DNA of 47,435 nucleotides from Deltaproteobacteria bacterium. GTDB taxonomy: Bacteria; Desulfobacterota; Desulfuromonadia; Geobacterales; Pseudopelobacteraceae. Position 1 is the first letter of the stretch; each line of letters opens with the position of its first letter. The stretch lies in the NCBI GenBank assembly GCA_021780495.1, contig JAJXYO010000019.1:1-47435 (forward strand). Reading direction: 5' to 3'. The translations under genes were made by a program, and so were the position numbers. The notes beneath the pieces were generated by a model. That model made no database searches and had not been told where the DNA came from. It saw only the letters and a program-made list of their open reading frames with translations. Positions 24,644-34,438 of the stretch are shown here, piece after piece.

Positions 24644-27289
24644 ATGAATACCAAACTTATGTTGTTAATAGTTTTGTTTCTGTTTTCAGCATGCCATAGC
24701 AAGACAAAGGAAGAATTATACACGCAAGGGCTAAAACAGTTAAAAGCATCAAATCCAGGCGGCGCGGTTGTCCTGCTAAAGAGCGCTTTGGAGTTGGATG
24801 AAAATTATGTGGACGCCCGTTTTCAACTGGCCAAGTCTTATGCCATGATGGGGAAACATGAACAGGCTGAAAAGGAGTTCAACAAAGTCCTTAAATTGGA
24901 TCCGTCTCGGGATGAAGTACTGATAGGGCTTGCCGGCATTTATAATGCTTCAGAAAAAGCAGATCAGGCATTCAAGCTGGGACAGCAATATCTCGTCAAA
25001 CATCCTGGTAGCGCTGAGGGCCTTGAAATTCTCGGTATTTCCTGTGCGGTAAACAAGCGCCTTGATGACGCAGTGGGATACCTGTTGCAGGCAATTGCTG
25101 CTGAACCAACCCGAGAGAAAACAAAACTCGACCTGGCCTCTGTGTACGTTTCCGCCGGAAATGAACAGAAAGCAAAAAGTCTTCTGAAGGAACTGGTCCG
25201 AACGGATCCAAATAGTATCAAACCGTTATACATGCTTGCCGCTATTGAAACGCGGTCCGGCAGTATAGACAGGGCTCTGGAAATATATAAATCCTTACTG
25301 ACGAATCACCCTTCCGAAGCAGTCGCCGCTTACAAAACAGGGATTCTATATATTGAAAAAGATGATCTGATTAGAGCTGATACGATTGCAGATGGTCTGC
25401 TGCGCCAATTTCCGAAGAGTGCCGATGGAAACCGGTTAAAAGGGTTGGTCAGCTTTCATCGTAAAAACTATACAGATGCAATGAATTATTTGCAAAGCTC
25501 CCTTAAAATTGCACCAACACTTGAAGCATACTATTTTCTTGGTCTTTGCTATTACAATCGCGGTGAGCTGGAAATCGCGCTGAGCCAGTTCCGCAAAATC
25601 CTCGATAATGTCCCCAATTCACGCCAAGCTCGCCTGATGACCGGCACAATTCTGCTTGCCCAGAAGCGGTTGGATGATGCCGTAACGGAAATTCAGAAAG
25701 TTCTGCAAAAGGATGACAATGATGCCGTGGCCCATAATTTATTGGGTAACGTATATATGGCTAAAGGCATGTTTGAAGATGGCATGCGCGAGTTTAACAA
25801 GGCAACAAAGATTGATCCCAAAATCGTAGATGCCTATCTGAAAAAAGGATATTTTTATTTCAGCCGCGGTAAAAACGCTGAAGGTGAAACAGAACTCGCG
25901 ACCGCAGTCCACGCCGCTCCAGATGTTTTGAGCAGCAGACTACTGTTGGCCTCATACCATCTCAGGGTAGGAAAGGGTGAAAAAGCACTGGCGGATCTCA
26001 GAGCAGGTTTGATCGGTAAAAAGAGTGATGCAGTCCTTTATAACGGTATTGCCGCGGTTTACTTCACACTGAATAAGCAGACTGAAGGGCTGAAAAGTAT
26101 TCAAAAGGCCAAGGAAATGGACTCGGCTTTTCCTGCATCCTATCAAAATCTGGCGACATATTATTCCTCAACGGGAAAATACGACAAGGCTCTTGAGGAG
26201 TATAATGCCCTGTTGCGGAACGACCCGCAGAATTTCCAGGCAATGCTTGGAATGGCAGGATTGTATGAAATAAAGGGAAATGACAAGGAAGCCCTTGCAT
26301 ATTACCAGAAAGCCACAGAAACAAAGCAACCAGCCGCGTTTCTGGCAAAGGCTGGCTATCACGTAAAAACACACGAAACGGCTCAAGCTCTCAATGTTCT
26401 GAATGATGCGCTGAAAATCGATGCACGAAATGTCACCGTGCTCGAGATGAAAGGAAGTTTGCTGGTCAGCGAAAAAGAGTACAAGAATGCGATCAGAGTT
26501 TTCGATGATGTTGAATCGATCGATCCCGAAGCGGGTGTGGCACTTAAAATTGGCGCCTATGTAACTATGAAGGACACTGCCAAGGCTATTGATCAGGCGC
26601 AAAAGATAATTGAAAAATATCCGAGCTCGGCACGAGGCTATATGGTTCTCGGATCGATCTACGAAAGCCAGAAAGATTATCCCCGTGCCATCAGAGAAGT
26701 TAAAAGCGGCATCCGGATCGACGGATCAAATGCTCAGGCAATTGTCTATCTGGGTAATCTGTATGAGGCAACCAAGGATTACAAGCAAGCCATGACGGCC
26801 TATGAAGATGCCTGTCGAAAAAAGCCCGATTTCGTACCGGCTCTTTTTGCTCAAGGTGCGCTCCTCGACCAAACCGGAAAAAAGAAAGAAGCCATTGGCA
26901 AGTATAGAGCGGTATTGGAAAACTCACACAATTATGTCCCGGCGCTGAATAATCTGGCATATCTCTGCGCCACCGGGTACGGCAGCAAGACGGAAGCACT
27001 CCGGCTGGCAATTACTGCATTTAAGAATGAAGCAGGAAACGCCGGAATCATGGATACGCTTGGTTTAGCCTTGCTCAAAAACAATCGTCTGGAAGACGCC
27101 AGAAAAGTACTGGAAAAGTCAGTGAGCATGTTGCCGGGTAACCCAACCGTAGCGTATCACCTTGCTCTGGCCTACAAGCAGTCCGGCGACAAACCCAATG
27201 CCCTGAAAATGCTGCAAAAGTCCCTCAGTATGGGGGGGTTTGCCGATGCACATGCTGCTGCGTCACTTGTGGCTGAACTGAAAAGATAA
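24644..27289 (+). CDS. prsT: PrsT-like TPR lipoprotein of the XrtA/PEP-CTERM exopolysaccharide type
   Basis: This 881-residue lipoprotein (lipobox FSAC at about 14-17) is followed by an almost uninterrupted array of ~20 TPR units. Length and repeat content match the 'PrsT' family found at the head of exosortase-associated exopolysaccharide loci. It likely forms a periplasmic scaffold for assembly or export. The SD GAGGA with 9-nt spacing precedes ATG 24644, and the next gene starts 11 nt after its stop. It differs from the TPR lipoprotein at 247 in length and repeat arrangement. Without an exosortase gene nearby, the family name reflects similarity rather than proof of a PEP-CTERM system. Confidence 0.8.
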   Translation: MNTKLMLLIVLFLFSACHSKTKEELYTQGLKQLKASNPGGAVVLLKSALELDENYVDARFQLAKSYAMMGKHEQAEKEFNKVLKLDPSRDEVLIGLAGIYNASEKADQAFKLGQQYLVKHPGSAEGLEILGISCAVNKRLDDAVGYLLQAIAAEPTREKTKLDLASVYVSAGNEQKAKSLLKELVRTDPNSIKPLYMLAAIETRSGSIDRALEIYKSLLTNHPSEAVAAYKTGILYIEKDDLIRADTIADGLLRQFPKSADGNRLKGLVSFHRKNYTDAMNYLQSSLKIAPTLEAYYFLGLCYYNRGELEIALSQFRKILDNVPNSRQARLMTGTILLAQKRLDDAVTEIQKVLQKDDNDAVAHNLLGNVYMAKGMFEDGMREFNKATKIDPKIVDAYLKKGYFYFSRGKNAEGETELATAVHAAPDVLSSRLLLASYHLRVGKGEKALADLRAGLIGKKSDAVLYNGIAAVYFTLNKQTEGLKSIQKAKEMDSAFPASYQNLATYYSSTGKYDKALEEYNALLRNDPQNFQAMLGMAGLYEIKGNDKEALAYYQKATETKQPAAFLAKAGYHVKTHETAQALNVLNDALKIDARNVTVLEMKGSLLVSEKEYKNAIRVFDDVESIDPEAGVALKIGAYVTMKDTAKAIDQAQKIIEKYPSSARGYMVLGSIYESQKDYPRAIREVKSGIRIDGSNAQAIVYLGNLYEATKDYKQAMTAYEDACRKKPDFVPALFAQGALLDQTGKKKEAIGKYRAVLENSHNYVPALNNLAYLCATGYGSKTEALRLAITAFKNEAGNAGIMDTLGLALLKNNRLEDARKVLEKSVSMLPGNPTVAYHLALAYKQSGDKPNALKMLQKSLSMGGFADAHAAASLVAELKR

Positions 27290-27300
27290 CCGGGCTATTT

Positions 27301-28692
27301 ATGAAGTTTAAAGCAACTACGCTTATAGTCATTGATGCCATTCTTGCAATCATAGCCCTTTTTACAGCGGTTACAGTAAGGTTTGACGTTTCTGAATTAA
27401 GCCAGAAACTAAGTGATCCCTCCAAGATTTATATAGCAGTGATTTTTATTGTTGTCCTGCTGTTCTCAGCGCACCTGATGGAAGTCTACGACCGGAATAA
27501 AAACCTTACCAATCGAGCAATACTCATCAATATTGCTTTCGAGATGATTACCTCTTTTTCCCTGCTCTCGGTTGTCTATTATCTCGATTCTGATCTCATG
27601 TTGGGTCGCGGAGTATTAGCTGTCTCGCTCAGTTTTTTTGCTTTTTTACAGTTTTGCTGGCATTCCATCTACCTGATGGGGAAAAGCCACCCCCGTTTTT
27701 CTCAGAGAGTTATTGTTCTTGGAACCGGGCCCCTGGCAGCACAGATAGGTAAGATGGTTTCCTCAAACGAACGGAACTTTACATTGGCTGGGTATGCCAC
27801 CTGTTACATCGACTCAAAAGGGGAGACCACTGACCCTGCACAACTGGATGTCCCCCAGGAAATGATTCTGGGTAACTGTGACAGTCTGCTGGATATAGTG
27901 CTGCGAGTCCAAGCTGAAGTAATTGTCGTAGCGCTCTCCGAGAGAAGGGGAATCTTTCCGCTGGCGGACGTTCTCAGGTGCAAATTGAACAGCATTCAAG
28001 TTATGGATGCTCCCTCTTTTTATGAGCTTGTACAAGGCAAGCTGATGTTGGAATCAATTACTCCGAGTTGGTTCATTTTTGCCAGCGGCTTTCGCAGAAC
28101 AACTATTTTCAGCATCACCAAGCGGACGATCGATATTATATTATCCTTCTTTGGCCTGTTGATCACGCTGCCATTTTTCCCGTTTATTGCTCTTGCAATC
28201 AAGATTGATTCTAAAGGGCCGGTGTTTTTCAGACAAGAGCGTGTCGGTGACAAGGAAAAACTGTTTGTGCTGTATAAGTTCAGGACAATGAAGCAGGATG
28301 CAGAGAAAGGAACCGGCGCCGTCTGGGCCGAGAAAAATGACCCTCGCGTAACCACACTTGGGCGGTTTTTCAGGGGGTCGCGGATTGATGAAATTCCCCA
28401 ACTGATCAATGTGCTGAAAGGCGAAATGAGTTTTATCGGGCCACGACCGGAACGCCCTGAATTTGTAGAAAAGCTGAAACAGGTCATCCCTTATTATTCC
28501 AAGCGGCACTTTATCAAACCAGGATTGACCGGATGGGCCCAGGTAAGGTATCGCTACGGTTCAACAGTCGAAGATGCAGTTGAAAAATTGCGTTTCGATC
28601 TGTACTACATAAAAAATATCTGCCCGTTTCTGGATACACTTATATTTTTTGAAACTATCAAGGTAGTGCTCTTTGGTTTCGGTGGACGCTAG
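27301..28692 (+). CDS. Polyprenyl-phosphate sugar-1-phosphate transferase (WbaP/EpsB-type initiating transferase)
   Basis: The 463-residue protein has about four N-terminal transmembrane helices, a central nucleotide-binding-like fold ('VIVLGTGPLAAQIGKM'), and the C-terminal bacterial sugar transferase domain. That domain shows 'KRTIDIILSFFGLLITLP', 'GPVFFRQERVGDKEKLF', 'YKFRTMKQDAE', 'RIDEIPQLINVLKGEMSFIGPRPERPEF' and 'KPGLTGWAQVRYRYG'. It transfers a hexose-1-phosphate to undecaprenyl phosphate, initiating repeat-unit synthesis at the inner membrane. The two-domain layout matches the transferase of PEP-CTERM-type exopolysaccharide loci. It lies between the TPR lipoprotein and the export protein. 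Confidence 0.92.
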   Translation: MKFKATTLIVIDAILAIIALFTAVTVRFDVSELSQKLSDPSKIYIAVIFIVVLLFSAHLMEVYDRNKNLTNRAILINIAFEMITSFSLLSVVYYLDSDLMLGRGVLAVSLSFFAFLQFCWHSIYLMGKSHPRFSQRVIVLGTGPLAAQIGKMVSSNERNFTLAGYATCYIDSKGETTDPAQLDVPQEMILGNCDSLLDIVLRVQAEVIVVALSERRGIFPLADVLRCKLNSIQVMDAPSFYELVQGKLMLESITPSWFIFASGFRRTTIFSITKRTIDIILSFFGLLITLPFFPFIALAIKIDSKGPVFFRQERVGDKEKLFVLYKFRTMKQDAEKGTGAVWAEKNDPRVTTLGRFFRGSRIDEIPQLINVLKGEMSFIGPRPERPEFVEKLKQVIPYYSKRHFIKPGLTGWAQVRYRYGSTVEDAVEKLRFDLYYIKNICPFLDTLIFFETIKVVLFGFGGR

Positions 28693-28755
28693 CCAGCGAA
28701 GACACCTGTTGAATCAATTTTCTGAGACAATTATTTTTTATCCGTGAGGGAACAG

Positions 28756-29562
28756 ATGGTAATAAAACAGATTCTTTTGGCGCTTGCCCTGCTCTTGTTG
28801 CTCTCACTCCCGGCATTTGCCGGGGACTATGTTATTGGCGCAGGCGACGGTCTTGATATTGCGGTCTGGGGAGTCAAGGAACTGTCTTTCTCTGTCAAGG
28901 TCCGCCCGGACGGAAAAATAACCGTCCCCGGGTTAGGAGATGTTTCTGTCAGCGGTCAGACCCCTGCCAATTTGCAGGCTCTTTTGTCTGTCAGGCTCAA
29001 AGAACTGGTTAAGAACCCTATCGTAACCGTCACCGTCAGGGATATTACCAATAGCAAGGTCTACATTTTTGGGGGAGGCATCAAGGCTGGAGTGTATGAT
29101 CTTTCCCAAAGGACAACGCTTTTGCAGCTCCTCTGCACTATTGGAGATATAAAAACAGCCGATCTGAAAAAATCGTATCTGAAGAGAAAAGGTAAAAAAA
29201 TCAAGGTAGATTTTTACAAGCTATTCATCGTTGGGGAAAGTGACGATGACCCTGTTCTTGAGTCGAGCGATTCGCTGTTTATACCGCTGCAGATGGATAA
29301 AAATGTGTATGTGCTTGGAGCGGTCAATCTGCCCAAAACCATAGAATACCGGGATGGCATGACGGTCATGGAGGCCATTCTCGAATCAGGTGGATTTACA
29401 AAGTATGCAAGCCAGAATGACACCCGGATCGTCAGGAAAGAAGGCGGCTCTGAGGTGTCAATGCCCGTTCGGGTCAACGATATAATTAATAACGGTAAGA
29501 TGGAACTGAACGTCAAGCTCAAGCCTGGTGATTACGTTATCGTCAAGGAAAGTCTGTTCTGA
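28756..29562 (+). CDS. Polysaccharide export protein (Wza/KpsD-type, XrtA-associated subgroup)
   Basis: The 268-residue protein has a signal peptide cleaved after AFA near residue 22, then the poly_export domain ('DYVIGAGDGLDIAVWG', 'VRPDGKITVPGLGDVSVSGQTPANLQ') and two SLBB-like segments ('VYIFGGGIKAGVYDL' and 'VYVLGAVNLPKTIEY'). It probably forms the periplasmic and outer-membrane channel for the polymer. No lipobox is visible, which distinguishes it from Wza. The start at 28756 has GAGGG 5 nt upstream; the GTG at 28744 is less favoured. It is followed by the chain-length regulator after 32 nt. Confidence 0.88.
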   Translation: MVIKQILLALALLLLLSLPAFAGDYVIGAGDGLDIAVWGVKELSFSVKVRPDGKITVPGLGDVSVSGQTPANLQALLSVRLKELVKNPIVTVTVRDITNSKVYIFGGGIKAGVYDLSQRTTLLQLLCTIGDIKTADLKKSYLKRKGKKIKVDFYKLFIVGESDDDPVLESSDSLFIPLQMDKNVYVLGAVNLPKTIEYRDGMTVMEAILESGGFTKYASQNDTRIVRKEGGSEVSMPVRVNDIINNGKMELNVKLKPGDYVIVKESLF

Positions 29563-29594
29563 GTTCCCTGAAGTAAATTATTGCGGAGAATTAG

Positions 29595-31061
29595 ATGGCA
29601 ACAAACGAAATGGATTATAAAAAATATATCGCCCTGGCCAAGAAAAACAAAAGGCTGTGCATAGTGAGCGCACTGGTAATTATGACGGTCGTTACGGCAA
29701 TCAGCTATGTGCTCCCCAGCAAATATGAAGCCAGTAGCACCGTGTTCGTAGAAAAGAGCGTTATCGCTGATTTGGTAAAGGGGATAGCGGTCACTCCTAC
29801 CGTCGAAGACAAGATAAAAGCCCTGACCTATGCACTAAACAGCAGAACCCTGATAACAAAGATAATTGACGAGCTGGACATTAAAAAAGGCGGAGTTGCT
29901 GAACAGGAAAAACTGATCAAAAAACTTCAGGACAATACCAAGATCAAGATCAAGGATAAAGAAGGTTTATTTATCATCTCATTCCAGGATCACGACCCCA
30001 AGTTGGCCCGTAACTATATCAACGCTCTGGTCAGGCGGTATATCGACGAGAACTCATCCAGTAAACGTCAGGAATCCTATGGCGCGACCCAGTTCCTTTC
30101 AGAACAGTTGGTCTCGTTCAGGGAAAAACTTCAAAAGTCAGAAGAGGCGGTTAATGCCTTCAAGCGTGGTCCGGGGTCAATTGCAACCATGGATCCGACC
30201 TCACTGTTGAAAGATATCAACGACTCGCAGCAGCGCGCGGATGATCTGAGCATAAAAGATGCCCAACTGGAAACGGTGCTTGCCAATTTGCCAAAAGAGA
30301 ATTCTCCTCAATCGAACCTGCCCGCTCTGCAGAAAAAACTTCAGGAGCTGCAGCGGCAATATACCGACAAATACCCTGATATCATACAACTGAAAGCAGA
30401 TATACGAGCCATCGAGGCCCAGCAGAAGAACGGTCAGGGCACACGGCATCCAGCAGATTCGCTTGAATACAAGCGGAGCCTTTCCGAGCTCAAAGCAATG
30501 CGGCAAGCTGAAACTAACCTCCGTGCTGCCATAGCGAAAAACCGCGCCTTGCTGCAAAACATTCCGGCCGCAAAGTCGAAGCTTGAAGACCTTGAACGTG
30601 ATAAAGACTCACAAAAAGCAATCTACGAAACAATGGCTACCCGCCAGGGACAGTCTGAGGTTTCCAAGCAGATGGAGCTTCAGGACAAATCTACTGTTTT
30701 CAGAATTGTCGATCCGGCGGTGCTGCCAATCAAGCCAGTCAGCCCCAATCGCGTAAAACTGATACTGCTTGGTATTATTGCAGGGGTTGGTGGAGGGCTT
30801 GGATTGGCTATGCTGAAGGATCAAATGGATGACTCGGTCAAAAATGTGGATATGGCAGCAAACTTCGGCTTGCCGGTTCTTGCCATAATCCCCCAGATAG
30901 AGGATCCGCAGAAGAACAATCTGCAAGCCCGGCAGGACCGCAGACTTTATATCAGCGCCGGATTGTACTTCTCGATGATCCTTGGAGTGCTTGTTTTAGA
31001 GGTGCTTGGTGTTACAGGGGTCTCAACGCTAATGGATAAAATAACCAGCTTTAACATCTGA
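29595..31061 (+). CDS. Wzz-type polysaccharide chain-length regulator (XrtA-associated)
   Basis: The 488-residue inner-membrane protein has two flanking transmembrane helices (about 20-38 and near the C-terminus 'LYFSMILGVLVLEVLGV', plus a helix near 388-405) around a long periplasmic coiled-coil region. The Wzz opening 'LPSKYEASSTVFVEKSV' and the proline-rich 'DPAVLPIKPVSPNRVKLI' before the last helices are typical. It sets polymer length and presents the tyrosine kinase encoded next (31108). The kinase is a separate protein here, as in many bacteria outside enterics. Confidence 0.9.
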   Translation: MATNEMDYKKYIALAKKNKRLCIVSALVIMTVVTAISYVLPSKYEASSTVFVEKSVIADLVKGIAVTPTVEDKIKALTYALNSRTLITKIIDELDIKKGGVAEQEKLIKKLQDNTKIKIKDKEGLFIISFQDHDPKLARNYINALVRRYIDENSSSKRQESYGATQFLSEQLVSFREKLQKSEEAVNAFKRGPGSIATMDPTSLLKDINDSQQRADDLSIKDAQLETVLANLPKENSPQSNLPALQKKLQELQRQYTDKYPDIIQLKADIRAIEAQQKNGQGTRHPADSLEYKRSLSELKAMRQAETNLRAAIAKNRALLQNIPAAKSKLEDLERDKDSQKAIYETMATRQGQSEVSKQMELQDKSTVFRIVDPAVLPIKPVSPNRVKLILLGIIAGVGGGLGLAMLKDQMDDSVKNVDMAANFGLPVLAIIPQIEDPQKNNLQARQDRRLYISAGLYFSMILGVLVLEVLGVTGVSTLMDKITSFNI

Positions 31062-31107
31062 ACAATAGATCGCTGAAACATCAACGTATCCAATAACAAG
31101 GTGGAAT

Positions 31108-31947
31108 ATGAGTAAAATAGAAAAGGCGATGGAGCGAGCAGCACAAATCAGGCAGGGAAAGGTTGCTCCAGCAGCCTTTCAGCTTCTGCAACCTGTAGAG
31201 CGTCACCCGATTCACACGCCTCCTCTGCCCGCGGCAACTCCGGTACTGGTTGTTCCCAACAGCCCCTTTCTCATCAACATGGATGACCCCTACTCATCCA
31301 TCAATGAAGAATTCCGGAAGTTGAAATCAGAGCTGTTGAAAATGACCAAGGGAGATATGCTCAAAAATACGGTCCAAATCACCAGTGCGGTTCCACATGA
31401 GGGAAAGAGTCTCACTGCTTTGAATCTTGCCATAAGTCTAGCTCAGGAGTACGACCATACCGTACTGTTGATAGATGCCGATTTTCGTAGACCATCCATC
31501 CACAGCTACCTTGGAATTGAACAGAAAAAGGGGTTTTCTGATTGCCTTCTCGGTGAAGCAGAAATCGGCGAAGTACTTGTTCCGACCGGCATCGGCCGGC
31601 TTTCGGTAATTACCTCAGGACGTGAAGTCCCCAACCCGGCTGAACTGTTTGCCTCGCAGAAAACTGCGGCGCTGATAGCGGATATGAAGAACCGCTACCA
31701 TGATCGCTTCATCATCTTTGATAGCCCTCCGGTGCTCCCTTTTGCTGAATCCCGTACGCTTGCCCACCTGGTAGATGGGGTTCTGTTTGTCGTCAAGGAA
31801 CAGCTTGCTTCGCAAAAAAATGTAAAAGAAGCCATAAGTGCCCTGAAAGGATGCGGGGTCTTGGGCATAGTCTATAACGACGCTGTCATCGACCGACATG
31901 ATGAGAAGTACGCTCCTTATCATAACGGTGCCCAAGCTGGAAGATAA
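31108..31947 (+). CDS. Tyrosine autokinase (BY-kinase, CpsD/CapB-like)
   Basis: The 279-residue cytoplasmic ATPase has the BY-kinase motifs: Walker A in 'TSAVPHEGKSLTALNLAIS', the A' motif 'VLLIDADFRRPSIH', and Walker B in 'FIIFDSPPVL'. It controls polymerisation through cyclic autophosphorylation and works with the Wzz-type protein encoded just before it. The usual tyrosine-rich C-terminal tail is short here: only two tyrosines ('KYAPYHNG') are visible. The opening 'MSKIEKAMERAAQIRQGK' is typical of the XrtA-associated subgroup. Confidence 0.92.
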   Translation: MSKIEKAMERAAQIRQGKVAPAAFQLLQPVERHPIHTPPLPAATPVLVVPNSPFLINMDDPYSSINEEFRKLKSELLKMTKGDMLKNTVQITSAVPHEGKSLTALNLAISLAQEYDHTVLLIDADFRRPSIHSYLGIEQKKGFSDCLLGEAEIGEVLVPTGIGRLSVITSGREVPNPAELFASQKTAALIADMKNRYHDRFIIFDSPPVLPFAESRTLAHLVDGVLFVVKEQLASQKNVKEAISALKGCGVLGIVYNDAVIDRHDEKYAPYHNGAQAGR

Positions 31948-31978
31948 CACCAGTTTCCTGGTAATGGAGTTTGCACGT

Positions 31979-33157
31979 ATGTATGAACCCTTTTTTAATC
32001 TGCATAGCAAGCCATTTGATCTGCTTCCGGACCCCCGGTTCATATACCTGAGCAAATCTCATAAAAAAGCGCTCACCTATCTGGACTATGGCATTATGGA
32101 GCGCTCGGGGTTTGTCCTGCTTACCGGAGAGGTCGGTTCTGGGAAAACCACCTTGATCCGCGACCTGCTGGATAAACGCTATGAACATGTGGTCGTGTCT
32201 AAAATATTCAATACCCGCGTAACCTCAGAGCAGTTGCTTGCAATGGTTAACGAGGACTTCGGACTAGCTGTCCGGGGAAAAGACAAGGTATCCCTGATCA
32301 GGGAACTGAACGAATTTCTGATCGAACAGTATGCCGATGGCACCCAACCGGTCCTGATTATTGACGAGGCCCAAAACCTCTCCGCGGAACTGCTCGAAGA
32401 GGTGCGCATGCTCTCCAACCTGGAAGCTGCCAACAGCAAACTGCTGCAGATAATACTCGTCGGGCAGCCGGAATTGAGGACAACACTTGCAGCCCCGGAA
32501 CTGCGTCAGTTGCGGCAGCGCATTAATATCAACTGCCACCTGCAGGCGCTAACCCGTGCAGAAATTGAAGAGTATATCGTCCATCGCCTGGAGGTCGCGG
32601 GAAACGCTGAGGCGGTGCATTTCTCGTCAGATTCTTTTGATGCCATTTTTCTCTACAGCCGCGGAATTCCCCGGCTGATTAACATAATCTGCGACTTTCT
32701 CATGCTTTCGGCCTTTGCGGATGAAACCACCCTGATCACTATCGGGATGATCCACGAAGTCATCGGCGATCTGGATTTTGAAAACTATTACTGGACAACG
32801 ACTGCAGATGAGCAGATGAGCAGACAAGACAACAGCCTCTTGTCCAAACCCATGCCGGAATTGCAATGCCTGCTCGCGGATATGTTACAGCGCATCGAGT
32901 CAATCGAACACACCCTTGACTCTCAGTTGCTCGCCGCGCACAAGGAACAGAATGAGAGCTTCGCCTCTTTTCAGGCAACCATACTGTCACATATCGAAAC
33001 AGCACATTCAAATTATATGGATTTGACCGGAAAAATAGGAAACCTGACTGATACCGTGCACAGTTTGCATAACGGCGTGACCTCCCCCGATAAATCCAAC
33101 AGATATTCCGGCCATCAGTCAATAGTCTTTAATGACACGTCGTCACCGCCTAAATGA
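31979..33157 (+). CDS. GspA/ExeA-type ATPase of the exopolysaccharide locus
   Basis: The 392-residue protein opens with 'MYEPFFNLHSKPFDLLPDPRF', the signature of ExeA-like ATPases found in PEP-CTERM-type loci. Walker A lies in 'LLTGEVGSGKTTLI' near residue 50, Walker B in 'PVLIIDEAQNLS' near 125, and sensor 'GQPELRTTLAAPELRQLRQRI' follows. The C-terminal ~100 residues look coiled coil. ATG 31979 is preferred because GGAG lies 9 nt upstream; an upstream in-frame start at 31898 overlaps the kinase gene. Its ATPase activity may power export-complex assembly. It overlaps the outer-membrane gene by ATGA. Confidence 0.88.
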   Translation: MYEPFFNLHSKPFDLLPDPRFIYLSKSHKKALTYLDYGIMERSGFVLLTGEVGSGKTTLIRDLLDKRYEHVVVSKIFNTRVTSEQLLAMVNEDFGLAVRGKDKVSLIRELNEFLIEQYADGTQPVLIIDEAQNLSAELLEEVRMLSNLEAANSKLLQIILVGQPELRTTLAAPELRQLRQRININCHLQALTRAEIEEYIVHRLEVAGNAEAVHFSSDSFDAIFLYSRGIPRLINIICDFLMLSAFADETTLITIGMIHEVIGDLDFENYYWTTTADEQMSRQDNSLLSKPMPELQCLLADMLQRIESIEHTLDSQLLAAHKEQNESFASFQATILSHIETAHSNYMDLTGKIGNLTDTVHSLHNGVTSPDKSNRYSGHQSIVFNDTSSPPK

Positions 33158-34416
33158 GTAGTATCAGAACAGACCGAATATCATGCCTGGGCATGAGCAT
33201 CTTACTGAGCAGCGCTGCCGTACTCTGTTCTTCCGTCCCTGTATCCGCTGCGGACAAATCGTTCAAGCCGTTCGTATCTGTCAGCGAGGAAGTAACGGAT
33301 AATATTTATGAACAGCCCACCGGCAAGCGTACGGAATATACCACCAGGCTCAGACCCGGAGCCACGTTCAGCTACCTGTCGCCTTTATGGACGTGGGATG
33401 CAGCCTATACCTTCGAATTTCGTAACTATGCCAGAAACAGTAGGGGTAACGATTACAGCCATGAGGCGGCGTTGAAGGGCAATATCGCCCTGGTCGATAA
33501 ATTCCTGTTTCTTGATCTCAGCGAAACATATCACCGGGTAACCCTGGATGTTTCCCGCAACTCGGCAACAGAAAGCAGTCTGTTTCTCAACCAGACTGAT
33601 CAGAACATTGCCACGATTTCCCCCTATATGCTCTGGCGTTTGAGAGGGGACAGCACTCTCAAGACTGGCTACAGCTTTACCGACACACGCTACTGGGATT
33701 CTCTCGGAATCGACAAACAGGAACATCGCGGTTTTGCCGACCTGAATCATAAGGTAACCGCCAGATTCAGCCTGACCTCAGGATATATGTTCACGAGGCT
33801 GGAATCTCTGTCTACCCGGTTTAACCAGCATGATGTATACGGTGGTTTTAAATATGAATACGCCGACAAGTCATTTGTCTTCGGCCAGATCGGTAACACC
33901 TGGCAACAATTCGATTTTGGTCACAACGTTAATTATCTTTTCTGGAACGCCGGCCTTACCCATGATTTCCGCTTTGCCGTAGCAACGCTTGAAACCAAGG
34001 TGGCAACTACCGAAGACCCGCTGGCGGTATCCACCAAAGAAACCAGCTACAGCGGGAAGTTGGAAAGAGAGTTGAAGCGGGGACTGATCGGACTTTCCGC
34101 ATCCTATTCGGAATATGCCAACACCATAACAAATCTCACGGACCGGCGCAGGCTCGGTTTTTCCGCAACAGGACGCTACGAAATTATGCAGGACGTAACC
34201 GTCAATCTGGGGGCAACCGGGGAGAGATTCAGCCGGACAATAGCAACCGATTATCCATATCGCTTCACCGGGGTTGCCGGACTAAGCCATACACTCAAGA
34301 ATGAACTCACCGTCAGCTTGACCTATACCTATGTAATCAACATGTATGCCCTTGATACGACCGTTGGAGCAAACCAGATCAACAAGGCCGTTGTAGAGGT
34401 CAAGAAGGCATTTTAG
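33154..34416 (+). CDS. Outer-membrane beta-barrel protein (PEP-CTERM-locus type)
   Basis: The 420-residue precursor has a signal peptide (ending in VSAA near residue 34). The mature part is a series of alternating hydrophobic and polar strands with aromatic girdles and glycine turns, as in 16-20-strand outer-membrane barrels. Repeated motifs such as 'LKTGYSFTDTRYWDSLG' and 'VATTEDPLAVSTKETSYSG' fit the uncharacterised outer-membrane component of PEP-CTERM-type exopolysaccharide loci. It may form or assist the outer-membrane exit. Start codon overlap with the ATPase gene supports co-translation. Confidence 0.8.
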   Translation: MSSIRTDRISCLGMSILLSSAAVLCSSVPVSAADKSFKPFVSVSEEVTDNIYEQPTGKRTEYTTRLRPGATFSYLSPLWTWDAAYTFEFRNYARNSRGNDYSHEAALKGNIALVDKFLFLDLSETYHRVTLDVSRNSATESSLFLNQTDQNIATISPYMLWRLRGDSTLKTGYSFTDTRYWDSLGIDKQEHRGFADLNHKVTARFSLTSGYMFTRLESLSTRFNQHDVYGGFKYEYADKSFVFGQIGNTWQQFDFGHNVNYLFWNAGLTHDFRFAVATLETKVATTEDPLAVSTKETSYSGKLERELKRGLIGLSASYSEYANTITNLTDRRRLGFSATGRYEIMQDVTVNLGATGERFSRTIATDYPYRFTGVAGLSHTLKNELTVSLTYTYVINMYALDTTVGANQINKAVVEVKKAF

Positions 34417-34438
34417 TGTTGTTCAGTCCGGAGTGATT

